A stretch of DNA of 64,000 bases from Qipengyuania gaetbuli (GCF_020171365.1 NZ_JAIUZO010000002.1:1054001-1118000); one strand, 5' to 3'; positions 17,360 to 25,866 are shown, numbered from the stretch's first letter. A program made the numbers and translations. The notes: generated by a model from the sequence alone, not told the origin.

Positions 17360-18286
17360 GTGGCGAGCATGGGATTGAGCATCGACGAGCAGAAGGCAGT
17401 CGAGCGGTTCAAGAAGGACGTCGTCGAACCGTCGATGACGAAGCTCGTCATCCTCGATTTCTATGCCGACTGGTGCGGGCCCTGCAAGGCGCTGGCCCCG
17501 CTGCTGGAAAAGGTGTCGGCCGACTATGCCGACAAGGGCGTGGTGCTGGTGAAGGTCGATGTCGACAAGGAACAGTTCATTGCAGCCCAGTTCCAGGTCC
17601 AGTCGATCCCGACCGTCTATGCCATGTTCCAGGGCCAGCCGGTCGCCGACCTGACCAACGCCCGCAGCGAATCGCAGCTAAAGCAGACGCTCGACCAGAT
17701 CCTTGCCCAGCTTCCCGTCCAGGCGGGCGGTGACGAGGAAGCGCAGGCCGCCCAGCAGATCGACCAGTTCGTCGCCATGGGCGAACAGGTGCTGGCCGAT
17801 GGCGATGCGCCGCGTGCTGCCGGTATCTTCGCGCAGGTCACCGAAATGGCACCCGAAAGCGCCGCGGCCCATGCCGGTCTGATCCGCGCGCTGGTGCAGG
17901 CCGACCAGGTCGAGGAAGCCCGCAAGGTCCTCGAGGCCGTCCGCGCCAATCCGGCTCTCGCCGCCGACCCGCTGGTCGAGAATGCCGCTGCCGCGCTCGA
18001 ACTCGCCGGCAACAAGGTCGACGACGGCGAACTGGCCGCCCTGCGCGACAAGGCCGCGGCCGACCCTGCCGACATGGACGCGCGCATGGCCTATGCCGAG
18101 GCTGCCTTCGCCGCCGGCCAGCGCGATGCGGCTGCAGCCGAACTGCTCGCCATGGTCGAAGCCGACCGCGAATGGAACGAGGGTGCGGCCCGCGCCAAGC
18201 TGATCGACATCTTCAATGCCGTCGGCCTCGAAGACCCCTGGGTGGTCGACACGCGCCGCAAGCTGTCGCGCCTGCTGTTCGGATGA
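17360..18286 (+). CDS. Thioredoxin-TPR protein (CnoX/YbbN type)
   Basis: A 308-residue cytoplasmic protein. Residues about 10-115 are a thioredoxin fold with the active site DFYADWCGPCKALAP, an intact CGPC pair, and the cis-proline QSIPTVYAM. Residues about 130-308 are helical repeats of the type found in CnoX/YbbN, a redox-active chaperone that hands clients to GroEL (family knowledge). E. coli CnoX has SxxC instead of CxxC; here the complete CGPC suggests real oxidoreductase activity. The start is GTG at 17360, eight bases after AGGAAAGG, or the ATG at 17369. The downstream Lon-N gene starts four bases after the stop. Confidence 0.88.
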   Translation: MASMGLSIDEQKAVERFKKDVVEPSMTKLVILDFYADWCGPCKALAPLLEKVSADYADKGVVLVKVDVDKEQFIAAQFQVQSIPTVYAMFQGQPVADLTNARSESQLKQTLDQILAQLPVQAGGDEEAQAAQQIDQFVAMGEQVLADGDAPRAAGIFAQVTEMAPESAAAHAGLIRALVQADQVEEARKVLEAVRANPALAADPLVENAAAALELAGNKVDDGELAALRDKAAADPADMDARMAYAEAAFAAGQRDAAAAELLAMVEADREWNEGAARAKLIDIFNAVGLEDPWVVDTRRKLSRLLFG

Positions 18287-18290
18287 TCCG

Positions 18291-18902
18291 TTGACGAAGC
18301 GTCTCTCCATCTTCCCCCTGCCCGGCGCGATCCTGTTCCCGGGGCTGCAGCTGCCGCTGCACATCTTCGAGCCGCGCTACCGCGAACTGGTCGGCAGCGC
18401 GCTGGCGAAAGACCGGCTGATCGCCATGATCCAGCCGCAGCGCGGGGGCGAGAACGCGCCGCTCTACGAGGTCGGCTGTGTCGGCCGCATCGGCGATGTC
18501 GAAGCGCTGGAAGACGGGCGCTACAATATCGTGCTCGAAGGCGAGGCGCGCTTCCGCATGCTGCGCGAACTCGACGTCACCACCGCCTTCCGCCAGATCG
18601 AGGCCGAGCTGATCGACGATCCCGAGGACGAGGTCCTCTCCAGCGTCGAGCGCGCCGCCTTCGAATTCGAGGCCAAGCGCTTTGCCGCCATGCAGGGCTA
18701 TTCGGTCGACTGGGATTCGGTCGAGCGGCTGGACGACGAGACGCTGATCAACGGCGTCGCGCAGATCATCCCGTTCGATTCGGCGGCCAAGCAGGCCCTG
18801 CTCGAGGCCCCCGACCTGTCGGAGCGGTGCGAACTGATGATCCAGCTTATGCAGTTCTTCGCCCTGCGCGACGACGGCGACGAGATCGTGACTCTTCAGT
18901 GA
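18291..18902 (+). CDS. Lon protease N-terminal-like (LON substrate-binding) domain protein
   Basis: A 203-residue stand-alone LON-N domain: RLSIFPLPGAILFPGLQLPLH is reduced here to its hallmark FPLPGAILFPG, with HIFEPRYRELV following and GCVGRI and a beta-rich body with a helical C-terminus. No ATPase or protease domain is present. Such proteins (PUA-like fold) are widespread; in alphaproteobacteria they often sit beside the CnoX-like thioredoxin gene as here, suggesting a shared protein quality-control role (inference). The start is probably TTG at 18291, which lies four bases after the thioredoxin stop; no ATG gives the correct N-terminus. Confidence 0.85.
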   Translation: MTKRLSIFPLPGAILFPGLQLPLHIFEPRYRELVGSALAKDRLIAMIQPQRGGENAPLYEVGCVGRIGDVEALEDGRYNIVLEGEARFRMLRELDVTTAFRQIEAELIDDPEDEVLSSVERAAFEFEAKRFAAMQGYSVDWDSVERLDDETLINGVAQIIPFDSAAKQALLEAPDLSERCELMIQLMQFFALRDDGDEIVTLQ

Positions 18903-18910
18903 TTGCTTTA

Positions 18911-19129
18911 CGAAGTCGCCTCCGCGACTTCGTCCTCGGGGCTATTCCTTCGCTTCGCTACGGGCCCCTGCGGGCGGCCGGTCGGCCTTTGACTGCCGTG
19001 GCCAAGAACGAACCTTTAATGTGGCAAAGTTTCGGTCGGCGACCAGCCGACCGCAAGGGCGACCGCCCGCCCGCAGCGGGTGCAGCTTGCTGCACGTCTA
19101 GCGAGGACGAACCCGCGGAGGCGGGTTCG
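18911..19129. repeat. Inverted pair of structured intergenic repeats with compensatory changes
   Basis: The spacer between the convergent Lon-N and marC genes holds two diverged copies of one element in opposite orientation. Left copy: hairpin CGAAGTCGC (18911-18919) with GCGACTTCG (18924-18932), then TCCTCG, a variable hairpin, and GGCC-GGTC-GGCC (18976-18987). Right copy, read on the minus strand: hairpin arms 19129-19121 and 19116-19108, then TCCTCG, another variable hairpin (GTGCAG with CTGCAC), and GGGC-GGTC-GCCC (19068-19057). The loops CTCC and GGTC are conserved while the stems differ in paired, compensatory ways. It probably acts as a two-way transcription barrier or stabiliser. Confidence 0.8.
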
Positions 19130-19134
19130 AAAAT

Positions 19135-19758
19135 CTAGATACCGAAACTGCCCTTGAGGCCGTCGATCACGTATTGCGCGGCCAGCGCGGCCAGCAGCAC
19201 GCCGAGCAGGCGGGTGATCACTGCCTCCACCCGGTCGCCGAACAGGCGCATCAGGGGGCCGGCGGCAATCAGCGCGAGCATCGTGAGCAGCAGCACGCTG
19301 GCCAGCGCGCCGAGCACGACCAGCGACTGCTCCAGCCCTTGCGCCTCGTTCATCAGCAGCATGATCGCCGCGATCGCGCCGGGGCCTGCCAGCATGGGCA
19401 TGGCCATGGGGAAGACCGAGACGTCCTCCACCTCGGGCGTGGCGGCGACCTTTTCCGCGCGCTCCTCGCGCCGCTGGGTGCGCTTCTCGAAGACCATCTC
19501 GAAGGCGATCCAGAACAGCATCAGCCCGCCCGCGATGCGGAAGCTGTCGAGTTCGATATGCAGCGCGCCGAGCAAATCCTGCCCGAACAGAGCGAAAATG
19601 AGCAGGATCACGCCGGCGATGATCGTCGCGCGGATCGCCATCATCCGGGCCTGCGCCGCGCTCGCGCCCTTGGTCAGGCCGGCGTAGATCGGGGCGCAGC
19701 CGGGCGGGTCGATCACCACGAACAGCGTGATGAAGGCGGAGATGAAGAGCTGGGTCAT
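19135..19758 (-). CDS. MarC-family integral membrane protein
   Basis: A 207-residue inner-membrane protein with about six hydrophobic helices. The MarC/UPF0056 hallmarks are FITLFVVIDPPGCAPIYAGL near the N-terminus and MLAGPGAIAAIMLLMN in the middle. The family was once linked to multiple antibiotic resistance but no function is established. The ATG at 19758 overlaps the stop of the upstream lipoprotein gene (ATGA), making it the last gene of a minus-strand run starting at yggT or argB. The stop is only a few bases from the structured repeat. Confidence 0.88.
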   Translation of the reverse strand: MTQLFISAFITLFVVIDPPGCAPIYAGLTKGASAAQARMMAIRATIIAGVILLIFALFGQDLLGALHIELDSFRIAGGLMLFWIAFEMVFEKRTQRREERAEKVAATPEVEDVSVFPMAMPMLAGPGAIAAIMLLMNEAQGLEQSLVVLGALASVLLLTMLALIAAGPLMRLFGDRVEAVITRLLGVLLAALAAQYVIDGLKGSFGI

Positions 19759-20435
19759 TCGGCCGTTCCTGCGCCAAGGGTGACGTTCACGACCTGCTCC
19801 CAGCCGGTCTCCTTCGCCAGCCAGACGACATATCGCCGCTCGCCCGCGACACCCGTATGGAAGCCCCATGCCAGCGAACCGTCACGCGATGCGCGCAGGG
19901 GAATGGCGGAATCCGGTTCGCCCACATCGACCGGGCGGCGGCAGGCAGCCACTTCGCTTCCGATCATGTCCGGCGCTTGCGGCGCGGCGTCCTGCGGGAT
20001 GCCGAAATCGAAGACGTAGAGATATTCGCCATCGCGCTGGCGCTGCCAGACGGTGTTGAACGTCCCGACCTTGCCGTCGGGATCGCGGAAAGCCCCCTGC
20101 GTGACTGCGATCGAGCCGTCGCAGCTCGACCACACGCGGTGCGGTTCCCACGCGACGGCCTGCGGCGGGTCCTGCTGCTGCTTGAGCCAGGGCTTGGCCT
20201 CGATCGCGCCGTTCTGCCCGAACAGCAGCGCGCCCTCTGCCGCATATTCGGCAAACGCGGTCCACTGTCCCTTTTCGCGCGCGGCGCGGGCGAAGGCGAG
20301 TTCGGTGGCGATGACCTTGGAGGGGCTGGCGGTCGGCGTCAGCAACCGGGCATAGCGATCGCGCGGCCCCGGCGCGGTGGAGCAGGCGGTGAGAGCCAGC
20401 GCGCTCGCGGCGAGTAAGGCAAGGCGCAGCGTCAC
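19755..20435 (-). CDS. Putative lipoprotein, NTF2-like fold possible
   Basis: A 226-residue protein starting with a lipoprotein signal peptide and lipobox LTAC (Cys18). The body begins [20 protein letters not shown] and continues [19 protein letters not shown], a pattern reminiscent of DUF4440/SnoaL-type NTF2-like domains, in which a cone-shaped cavity is formed by helices and a curved sheet. That fold assignment is inference. A pair of cysteines ([18 protein letters not shown]) could form a disulfide in the periplasm. The start is GTG overlapping the folD stop, and the stop overlaps marC, so the three genes are translated from one message. Confidence 0.72.
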   Translation of the reverse strand: MTLRLALLAASALALTACSTAPGPRDRYARLLTPTASPSKVIATELAFARAAREKGQWTAFAEYAAEGALLFGQNGAIEAKPWLKQQQDPPQAVAWEPHRVWSSCDGSIAVTQGAFRDPDGKVGTFNTVWQRQRDGEYLYVFDFGIPQDAAPQAPDMIGSEVAACRRPVDVGEPDSAIPLRASRDGSLAWGFHTGVAGERRYVVWLAKETGWEQVVNVTLGAGTAE

Positions 20436-21325
20436 AGCGCAGCCGGCACTTCCAGCCCTGCATTGCGATAGGCCGCGACCAGTGTGTTACGCAGCAGCAC
20501 CGCAATAGTCATCGGGCCGACGCCGCCGGGCACGGGCGTGATGGCCGAGGCAACGTTCTGCGCGCCGGCATAGTCGACATCGCCGACCAGCCTGCCCTTC
20601 TCCTCGCCCTCGGCAGGGGGCAGGCGGTTGATGCCAACGTCGATCACGGTCGCGCCGTCTTTCAGCCATTCTGCCTTGACCATTTCCGCGCGGCCCACGG
20701 CAGCGACGACGATATCCGCGCGCTTTACCACTGCGGGCAGGTCCTTGGTGCGGCTGTGCGCGATGGTGACGGTGGCATTGGCGTCGAGCAAGAGCTGCGC
20801 CATCGGCTTGCCGACGATGTTCGAGCGGCCGATCACCACGGCCTCGAGGCCGGAGAGGTCGCCCAGCCGGTCGGTCAGCAGCATCATGCAGCCGAGCGGC
20901 GTGCAGGGCACGAAGCCGTGCTGGCCCACGGCAAGGCGGCCCGCATTGGTGACATGGAAACCGTCCACGTCCTTGTCCGGGCTGATGCTCGCGATGACGG
21001 CCTGTTCGTCGAGATGACCGGGCAGCGGCAGCTGGACGAGGATGCCGTCCACCGCATCGTCATTGTTGAGTTGGTCGACCAGCGCCAGCAATTCCGCCTC
21101 GGACGTGTCGGCAGGCAGGCGATGCTCGAAGCTTTCCATGCCCGCGGCCACGGTCGCCTTGTGCTTCGAGCCGACATAGACCTGGCTCGCCGGGTCTTCG
21201 CCCACCAGCACCACGGCAAGGCCCGCCTTGCGGCCCGCCTTGTGTTCGAACTGCCCTGCAAGCGCGCCGACGCGCTCCCTGAGGAGGGCGGCAAAGGCTT
21301 TTCCGTCGATCCGTTCAGCGGTCAT
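20432..21325 (-). CDS. folD: Bifunctional methylenetetrahydrofolate dehydrogenase/cyclohydrolase
   Basis: A 297-residue enzyme interconverting 5,10-methylene- and 10-formyl-tetrahydrofolate using NADP. The catalytic lysine lies in [14 protein letters not shown], the nucleotide-binding segment is [16 protein letters not shown] and the C-terminal signature is [19 protein letters not shown]. The length equals the family norm. The ATG overlaps the yggT stop as ATGA, and the folD stop overlaps the GTG of the lipoprotein gene. The YggT-FolD pairing is a common alphaproteobacterial arrangement. Confidence 0.96.
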   Translation of the reverse strand: MTAERIDGKAFAALLRERVGALAGQFEHKAGRKAGLAVVLVGEDPASQVYVGSKHKATVAAGMESFEHRLPADTSEAELLALVDQLNNDDAVDGILVQLPLPGHLDEQAVIASISPDKDVDGFHVTNAGRLAVGQHGFVPCTPLGCMMLLTDRLGDLSGLEAVVIGRSNIVGKPMAQLLLDANATVTIAHSRTKDLPAVVKRADIVVAAVGRAEMVKAEWLKDGATVIDVGINRLPPAEGEEKGRLVGDVDYAGAQNVASAITPVPGGVGPMTIAVLLRNTLVAAYRNAGLEVPAAL

Positions 21326-21606
21326 AGCGAGTAGATGATGTTCCCGAGCACGATAAGGATGATGTTGAGCGCGATGATCAGCACCAGCGGCGAAAAGTCG
21401 ATCATGCCGGTCTGCGGCAGCAGGTTGCGGATCGGCCTCAACACCGGGTCCAGCAGGCGGTTGATGCCGTCGTAGAAGCTCATCAGGAATTCGTTGCGCC
21501 CGACCACGTTGAAGGCGAACAGCAGGCCGATGATGAACTGGATGATGATCAGCATCACGAACACGTTCGTGAGCATCTCGAGGATCTGGTAGAGAGTGAT
21601 AAGCAC
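21322..21606 (-). CDS. YggT-family membrane protein
   Basis: A 94-residue protein with two hydrophobic segments (residues about 8-35 and 68-92) separated by a conserved loop, [21 protein letters not shown], shared by the YggT/YCF19 family. Homologues are linked to septum placement, osmotic tolerance and thylakoid biogenesis, but no biochemical activity is known. The start is GTG at 21606; no ATG precedes the first membrane segment. It lies 76 bases downstream of argB on the same strand and overlaps folD. Confidence 0.9.
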   Translation of the reverse strand: MLITLYQILEMLTNVFVMLIIIQFIIGLLFAFNVVGRNEFLMSFYDGINRLLDPVLRPIRNLLPQTGMIDFSPLVLIIALNIILIVLGNIIYSL

Positions 21607-21682
21607 TAGGGTGAACCCCGTTTCTGTCTGAGCAATCCCGTGTCGCAGCGTCCTACACGTGGCGGACGCGGCGCGCCAAGCC

Positions 21683-22591
21683 CTATCGGGCGCTTATCAG
21701 CGTACCTGCGCCCCGCTGGGTGAAGAATTCGAGCAGCATGGCGTGGGGAATGCGCCCGTCGAGCACGACCGCGGCCTCGCATCCCGCCTCGACAGCCGAG
21801 ACGCAGGTTTCGAGCTTGGGAATCATGCCGCCGCTGATCGTGCCGTCGGCGCGCAACGCGGCGATGTCGGCCGGCGTCAGATCGGTCAGCAGCGCGCCGT
21901 CCTTGCCCAGCACGCCGGGCACGTCGGTCAGCAGCAGCAGCCTTGCCGCCCCCAGCGCCGCCGCCAGCGCGCCGGCCATGGTGTCGGCGTTGATATTGTA
22001 GGTGTGGCCGTCCTCGCCCGCCGCGATCGGGGCGACGATCGGGATCATGCCGGCCGCCGTCGCGGTTTCGATGATCGTGGTGTCGACCGCGCAGGGTTCG
22101 CCCACGAAGCCGAGGTCGAGCGCGCGCTCGATATTGCTTTCCGGGTCCTTGGTCGTGCGCTCGACCTTGCGCGCGGTGACGAGGCCGCCATCCTTGCCGG
22201 AAATGCCCACCGCCTTGCCGCCGGCGCGCGCGATGGAGGAAACCAGCGCCTTGTTGATCGCGCCGGACAGGACCATCTCCGCCACCTCGGCGGTCGCCTT
22301 GTCGGTGACGCGCAGCCCGTCGATGAACTGCGTCTCGACGCCCAGTTTCTCCAGCATCCGGCCGATCTGCGGGCCGCCGCCATGGACCACCACCGGGTTG
22401 ATGCCGACTGCCTTCAGCAGCACGACGTCCTCGGCGAATTCGCGTGCGGCGTTCTCGTCGCCCATGGCGTTGCCGCCGTATTTCACCACGAAGCTCTTGC
22501 CGGCATAGCGCTGGAAGTAGGGCAGCGCCTCGATCAGCGTCTGGGCCTTGGTGCTCGCCTCGTGCATGGGCTGGGTTTCGCTCGCGTTCAT
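21683..22591 (-). CDS. argB: Acetylglutamate kinase
   Basis: A 302-residue amino-acid kinase that phosphorylates N-acetylglutamate in arginine biosynthesis. Motifs seen are [12 protein letters not shown] (phosphate-binding Lys and Gly loop), [15 protein letters not shown] and [14 protein letters not shown]. The N-terminal extension of about 20 residues before [13 protein letters not shown] is typical of the arginine-sensitive form that hexamerises through an N-terminal helix, so feedback inhibition is likely (family knowledge). No other arg gene is adjacent. It heads the minus-strand run argB, yggT, folD, lipoprotein, marC. Confidence 0.96.
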   Translation of the reverse strand: MNASETQPMHEASTKAQTLIEALPYFQRYAGKSFVVKYGGNAMGDENAAREFAEDVVLLKAVGINPVVVHGGGPQIGRMLEKLGVETQFIDGLRVTDKATAEVAEMVLSGAINKALVSSIARAGGKAVGISGKDGGLVTARKVERTTKDPESNIERALDLGFVGEPCAVDTTIIETATAAGMIPIVAPIAAGEDGHTYNINADTMAGALAAALGAARLLLLTDVPGVLGKDGALLTDLTPADIAALRADGTISGGMIPKLETCVSAVEAGCEAAVVLDGRIPHAMLLEFFTQRGAGTLISAR

Positions 22592-22685
22592 GGCGGGTGG
22601 CCTTAGCTTTTGCGCAGCGAGCGGGGAAGGGGAAAGCGCCCCTCACCGCTTGCCGCCGGCCTGCGGCACTGCCATCACGCCCGGC

Positions 22686-23321
22686 ATGACCATGCACCGC
22701 ACGCTCGCCCTTGCCGCCCTCCTCCCGCTGGCCGCCTGTGCCAGCACCCCCGATGCGCCGCCGCTGCCCGAGACGCAGGAGCGGTTCTGGCAGGCGCTCT
22801 CCAGCCATTGCGGCGAAGCTTACGAGGGCGCGCTCGCCAGCAGCGACGCGCGCGATGGGGACTGGGCGGGCAAGCGCATGGTGGCGCACTGGGCGGATTG
22901 CTCCGACACGCGCGTCGCCATCGCCTTCCATGTCGAGGACGCAGAGGCGCCGGGCGGCTGGAACCGCTCGCGCACCTGGCTGGTCACGCGCACGGCAGAT
23001 GGCCTCAGGCTCAAGCACGACCACCGGCACGAGGACGGCAGCGAGGACGCGGTCACGCAATATGGCGGCGACACGCTGTCGGCGGGCACGGCGCGGGTGC
23101 AGGACTTCCCCGTCGATGCCTTTTCCATCGCCATGTTCGAGCGCGAGGGGCTGTCCGCCTCGCTCACCAATGTCTGGCGGATCGAGGTCGACCCGGCCGG
23201 TGCGCAGGCCCCGCGCTTCGCCTACCAGCTGACCCGCCGCAACGATCCCACCCGCCTGTTCCGGGTCGAGTTCGACGCCTCGTCTCCGGTTACTCCGCCC
23301 CCGACCGCCTGGGGGTGGTAA
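22686..23321 (+). CDS. Hypothetical secreted lipoprotein
   Basis: A 211-residue protein with a lipoprotein signal peptide (LALAALLPLAACAS, lipobox LAAC). The body has three further cysteines and polar segments such as HWADCSDTRVAIAFHVED, RLKHDHRHEDGSEDAV and SLTNVWRIEVD, suggesting a beta-rich periplasmic domain. No family is recognised. The ATG at 22686 (MTMHR) is used; 22692 is an alternative. The gene stands alone, divergent from argB with about 95 bases between them, and is followed by a symmetrical hairpin. Confidence 0.75.
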   Translation: MTMHRTLALAALLPLAACASTPDAPPLPETQERFWQALSSHCGEAYEGALASSDARDGDWAGKRMVAHWADCSDTRVAIAFHVEDAEAPGGWNRSRTWLVTRTADGLRLKHDHRHEDGSEDAVTQYGGDTLSAGTARVQDFPVDAFSIAMFEREGLSASLTNVWRIEVDPAGAQAPRFAYQLTRRNDPTRLFRVEFDASSPVTPPPTAWGW

Positions 23322-23343
23322 GGAGGAGCGTGCCTACGTGAAA

Positions 23344-23373
23344 CGGCCCGCATCCCCTGGGGGACACGGGCCG
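23344..23373. terminator. Long symmetrical hairpin between convergent genes
   Basis: CGGCCCG (23344-23350) pairs with CGGGCCG (23367-23373), with an inner TCCC/GGGA helix separated by matching CA bulges. There is no T tract on either strand. It is placed between two convergent genes, so it may block transcription in both directions. Confidence 0.55.
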
Positions 23374-23434
23374 GGACAGGGGTGCGATCACGGCGGCAAA
23401 CAAGCAGACCGCACCCGGGAACCCTGCCGCCTCG

Positions 23435-23731
23435 TCAGGCGAAGCTGAGATAGAGCAGCGTTCCCGCCAGCAGGATCACGTGCACGCAGGCGAGCGCGTG
23501 GAGCTGGTTGGAGAAGGGCTGCTTGCGTTCCTTGTGATGGAAAGCCGCGCGCGCGGCATAGGCACCGGGCGTGCCCCCGATCATCGCCCAGCCGAGCAGG
23601 CTGGTTTCGGGAACGCGCCACCCGCCGCTTTCGGCCATGGCCTTGTCCACCGCGAAGGCGAGGAAGGCGCACAGATTGATCGCGATCAGGTAATAAACGA
23701 AATACTCAAGGGCAACGAACTGGGCTGACAT
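23435..23731 (-). CDS. DUF1294 membrane protein, short form
   Basis: A 98-residue inner-membrane protein with DUF1294 features: FVYYLIAINLCAFLAFAVDK, ESGGWRVPETSLLGWAMIGG and RAAFHHKERKQPF, then a final hydrophobic segment. Three membrane segments are expected. The function is unknown. It is a paralogue of the DUF1294 protein at 24.5-25 kb but lacks the extracellular Excalibur domain. The start at 23731 gives MSAQF; an in-frame ATG at 23746 would add five residues. Confidence 0.85.
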   Translation of the reverse strand: MSAQFVALEYFVYYLIAINLCAFLAFAVDKAMAESGGWRVPETSLLGWAMIGGTPGAYAARAAFHHKERKQPFSNQLHALACVHVILLAGTLLYLSFA

Positions 23732-23921
23732 GACGTGGCTCCACAAAGCAGACGTACAGACAGCGACACCGCGTGTTCTTTATGGCGCGCAGTAATACTG
23801 CACCGCAACACGTGTGTATTGTTCAAAGGCGACATCGTTGTTTTTGCGCCTCAGGCGCCGGCCAAGCCTTCAGGCCCCGCTTCCCGAAGGTAGCGAGGTG
23901 GTCACGCCGCGCCTGACGCGC

Positions 23922-24155
23922 TTACTCGGCCGGGGCTTCCTCTTCCGCCTCGGCGGTCGGCGTCATCGGCGTGTCGGGCGTGTCGACCGGCACCGCGTCG
24001 GGATCTTCCTGCGTGACGATCAGCTCGCCGCCGCCGGCATCCTCGACATCCGTAGCGTAGGTCTTTTCCTCCGCTTCCTGCGCGCAGGCGGCCAGCAGCA
24101 GGGCTGCGGCCACGGGTGCGGCGAGGCGGATCGGGCTTGCGGGGTCGAACTTCAT
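23922..24155 (-). CDS. Small acidic lipoprotein
   Basis: A 77-residue protein with a lipoprotein signal peptide (LAAPVAAALLLAACAQ, lipobox LAAC at Cys24) and a mature part of about 54 residues that is almost entirely Glu, Asp, Pro, Thr and Ala, so probably unstructured. AAGGAGG is five to six bases upstream of the ATG, a strong ribosome site that supports a real gene. No family was recognised. It follows the DUF465 gene on the same strand with a 17-base gap. Confidence 0.72.
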   Translation of the reverse strand: MKFDPASPIRLAAPVAAALLLAACAQEAEEKTYATDVEDAGGGELIVTQEDPDAVPVDTPDTPMTPTAEAEEEAPAE

Positions 24156-24172
24156 GGTAATGCCTCCTTGGT

Positions 24173-24427
24173 TCAGGCTGCGCTGCGGGCCTTGGTGACG
24201 ATGGCGGTGATCTCGTCGAGCAGGCTGAGGCGCTGCTTCTTGAGAGCTTCGGTCCGCTCGTCGCTGGCCGCTTCGGTTTCCGCCTCGATCCGGTGCACCT
24301 GGCGGTTCACCTCGTGATAGTCGTCGGCGAGGCGCGCGAACCGCCCATCCTGCGTCTTCAGCTGCGTGATCAGTTCACGGTCGCGGGCGAAGATCTTGGT
24401 CAGTTCGTTGGGCGTGTGCTGCGACAT
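24173..24427 (-). CDS. DUF465 (YdcH-type) small coiled-coil protein
   Basis: An 84-residue, charged, fully helical protein matching DUF465: FARLADDYHEVNRQVHRIE and KKQRLSLLDEITAI are the family's two helices. The role is unknown; it probably forms a coiled-coil hairpin in the cytoplasm. The ATG at 24427 has AAAGG about nine bases upstream. The frame is open further upstream, but that sequence lies in the coding region of the DUF1294-Excalibur gene. The 79-base gap to that gene leaves space for a promoter. Confidence 0.85.
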   Translation of the reverse strand: MSQHTPNELTKIFARDRELITQLKTQDGRFARLADDYHEVNRQVHRIEAETEAASDERTEALKKQRLSLLDEITAIVTKARSAA

Positions 24428-24506
24428 GCGGATACCTTTCCCTAATGGTTGCAGGGAATCGGGTAATACGGGGAAGTCACGGCATCTTTGAGGCAGGTCA
24501 ATTTGC

Positions 24507-24971
24507 TCAGTAGTCTTCGCAAGCAGTCCCGTCGCCATCACCGTCCATATTCGATCGGTAGCCCGGCTCGCCGCGATGGAGCGGGGCCTTGCCCGCCGCG
24601 CGCACCTCGTTGCAGCCGGAGTAGGTGACCGAGCGTTCCACGGCATGGCGGGCTGCGCGCTCTTCGGGCGTTTCCAGCATGGCAGGCATGATGAAGAACA
24701 CGGTAACAAGGGCGATGCCCTGCACCAGCGCAACGCTGAGCAAGCCCTGGTTGAAACTGCGCTTGCGGGTCTTGTGGCGAAAGGCGCTGCGTCCCGCCAG
24801 CGCGCCGGGTAGCCCGCCGAGGAAGGCAACGCCGAGCAGCGTGTCTTCCCTGATCCGCCAGCCGCCGTTTTCCGCGCGGGCCTTGTCGATACCGAACAGG
24901 GCGAAAGCGAGGAAATTCACCGCAATCAGGTAATAGGTCGCGATCTCCATCGGGTTGAAAGGCAAGGGCAT
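24507..24971 (-). CDS. DUF1294 membrane protein with C-terminal Excalibur domain
   Basis: A 154-residue protein. Residues 1 to about 110 are DUF1294 (YYLIAVNFLAFALFGIDKAR, ENGGWRIREDTLLGVAFLG, RSAFRHKTRKRSF, then a hydrophobic helix). Residues about 117-154 form an Excalibur-type calcium-binding motif, with CNEVRAAGKAPLHRGEPGY followed by DGDGDGTACE. The DxDxDG loop and two cysteines are intact. The C-terminus is likely periplasmic, next to the last membrane helix. It lies close to the shorter DUF1294 gene, suggesting duplication with gain or loss of the Excalibur tail. Confidence 0.87.
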   Translation of the reverse strand: MPLPFNPMEIATYYLIAVNFLAFALFGIDKARAENGGWRIREDTLLGVAFLGGLPGALAGRSAFRHKTRKRSFNQGLLSVALVQGIALVTVFFIMPAMLETPEERAARHAVERSVTYSGCNEVRAAGKAPLHRGEPGYRSNMDGDGDGTACEDY

Positions 24972-25141
24972 AGGCGTGGTCCGGACAGGGGCGGCATCGG
25001 CGCCGCTGCGTGCGGCATGCCCTTCATATACTTAAGGAAATCATACCTGCGCGGGCGGTTTTGCTATGCTTTTTGACATACACGGAAAAGTAACCCGCGG
25101 CCCGATAGACCGTCCCGCGAAAGGACTTGGGGGGTTGCGAC

Positions 25142-25279
25142 ATGGCTACGAAGATGGACGACCGGAACGGGGAAGAGCGGCGCACGGGCGAGAGGCGCGT
25201 GCAGCAGCTTCCTTTCGACGGGCCCGATCGCCGCGAGGGCGAACGGCGCGGGGCGGAGGAGCGCCGGCGGCGCTACTGA
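25142..25279 (+). CDS. 45-residue highly charged protein with repeated RR-x-GERR motif
   Basis: A short frame with GGGG upstream of the ATG. The product is dominated by Arg, Glu, Asp and Gly, and repeats a motif: RRTGERR near residue 14, DRREGERR near 29, and EERRRRY at the end. It has no hydrophobic stretch and should be cytoplasmic or nucleic-acid/membrane-surface bound. No family is claimed. The internal repetition, ribosome site and clean termination before the nuclease gene support a real gene, but comparison with relatives would be decisive. Confidence 0.6.
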   Translation: MATKMDDRNGEERRTGERRVQQLPFDGPDRREGERRGAEERRRRY

Positions 25280-25356
25280 GCCGCTTGCACGGCTGGACGG
25301 ATTGCGGGCCGGCGCGGGATTGAACCCCTGCGCCGGCCCGCTATCGTTCGGGGGCA

Positions 25357-25866
25357 ATGGCACGCCCGATCCGCTTCCGAACGACACGCCGCAGGCAGAG
25401 GGGCAGACGGATGGGCAGGCGCAGCCTGTGGTGGCTGGTGCTGCTGCTAGCGCTGGCGGCGACGCTTTACATCAACGGCGGCAGGCTGGGCCCGCCCGAG
25501 CGGCTGGACGAGGTCACGTACCGCTTCGGCCTGTGCGGCCAGCGCGGGGGCAACGCCTGCGTGATCGACGGCGACACGGTGGCGATCGGCCAGCGCCGCG
25601 TGCGCCTGACCGGCTTCGACGCGCCGGAAATGGACGGCGCCTGCAATGCCGAGCGCGCGCAGGCGCAGGCGGCCCGCACGGCTCTCCACGCCTGGCTCGC
25701 CCATGGCCCCTTCATCTGGACCGGCGGCACCGACCCTCCCCGCGACCGCTATGGCCGCGAACTGCGCGCAGCCTCACGCGGCGAGGAAACGCTGGCGGAC
25801 CACATGATCGCCGCTGGCCTCGCCGAGGGCGATGGCTGGAGCGAGGGGCGCGACTGGTGCGCATGA
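25357..25866 (+). CDS. Membrane-anchored thermonuclease-like (SNase) protein
   Basis: A 169-residue protein with a basic N-terminus and one membrane helix (about 24-41, LWWLVLLLALAATLYI), then an OB-fold SNase domain. Nuclease motifs present are CVIDGDTVAIGQ (calcium site Asp), RVRLTGFDAPEMDG (catalytic Arg region) and DRYGRELRAA (second Arg). The domain is probably periplasmic. The start at 25357 includes an Arg-rich leader; the ATG at 25411 begins just before the helix and is also credible. The last 17 residues are almost the same as the C-terminus of the next gene, encoded by a 27-base exact DNA repeat. Confidence 0.85.
   Translation: MARPIRFRTTRRRQRGRRMGRRSLWWLVLLLALAATLYINGGRLGPPERLDEVTYRFGLCGQRGGNACVIDGDTVAIGQRRVRLTGFDAPEMDGACNAERAQAQAARTALHAWLAHGPFIWTGGTDPPRDRYGRELRAASRGEETLADHMIAAGLAEGDGWSEGRDWCA
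25813..25839 (+). repeat. 27-bp exact direct repeat, copy 1 (in nuclease C-terminus)
   Basis: The same 27 bases occur at 26414-26440, in the same reading frame relative to the end of the following gene. Both copies encode the peptide core GLAEGDGW and are followed by similar coding (EGRDW). Confidence 0.9.
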
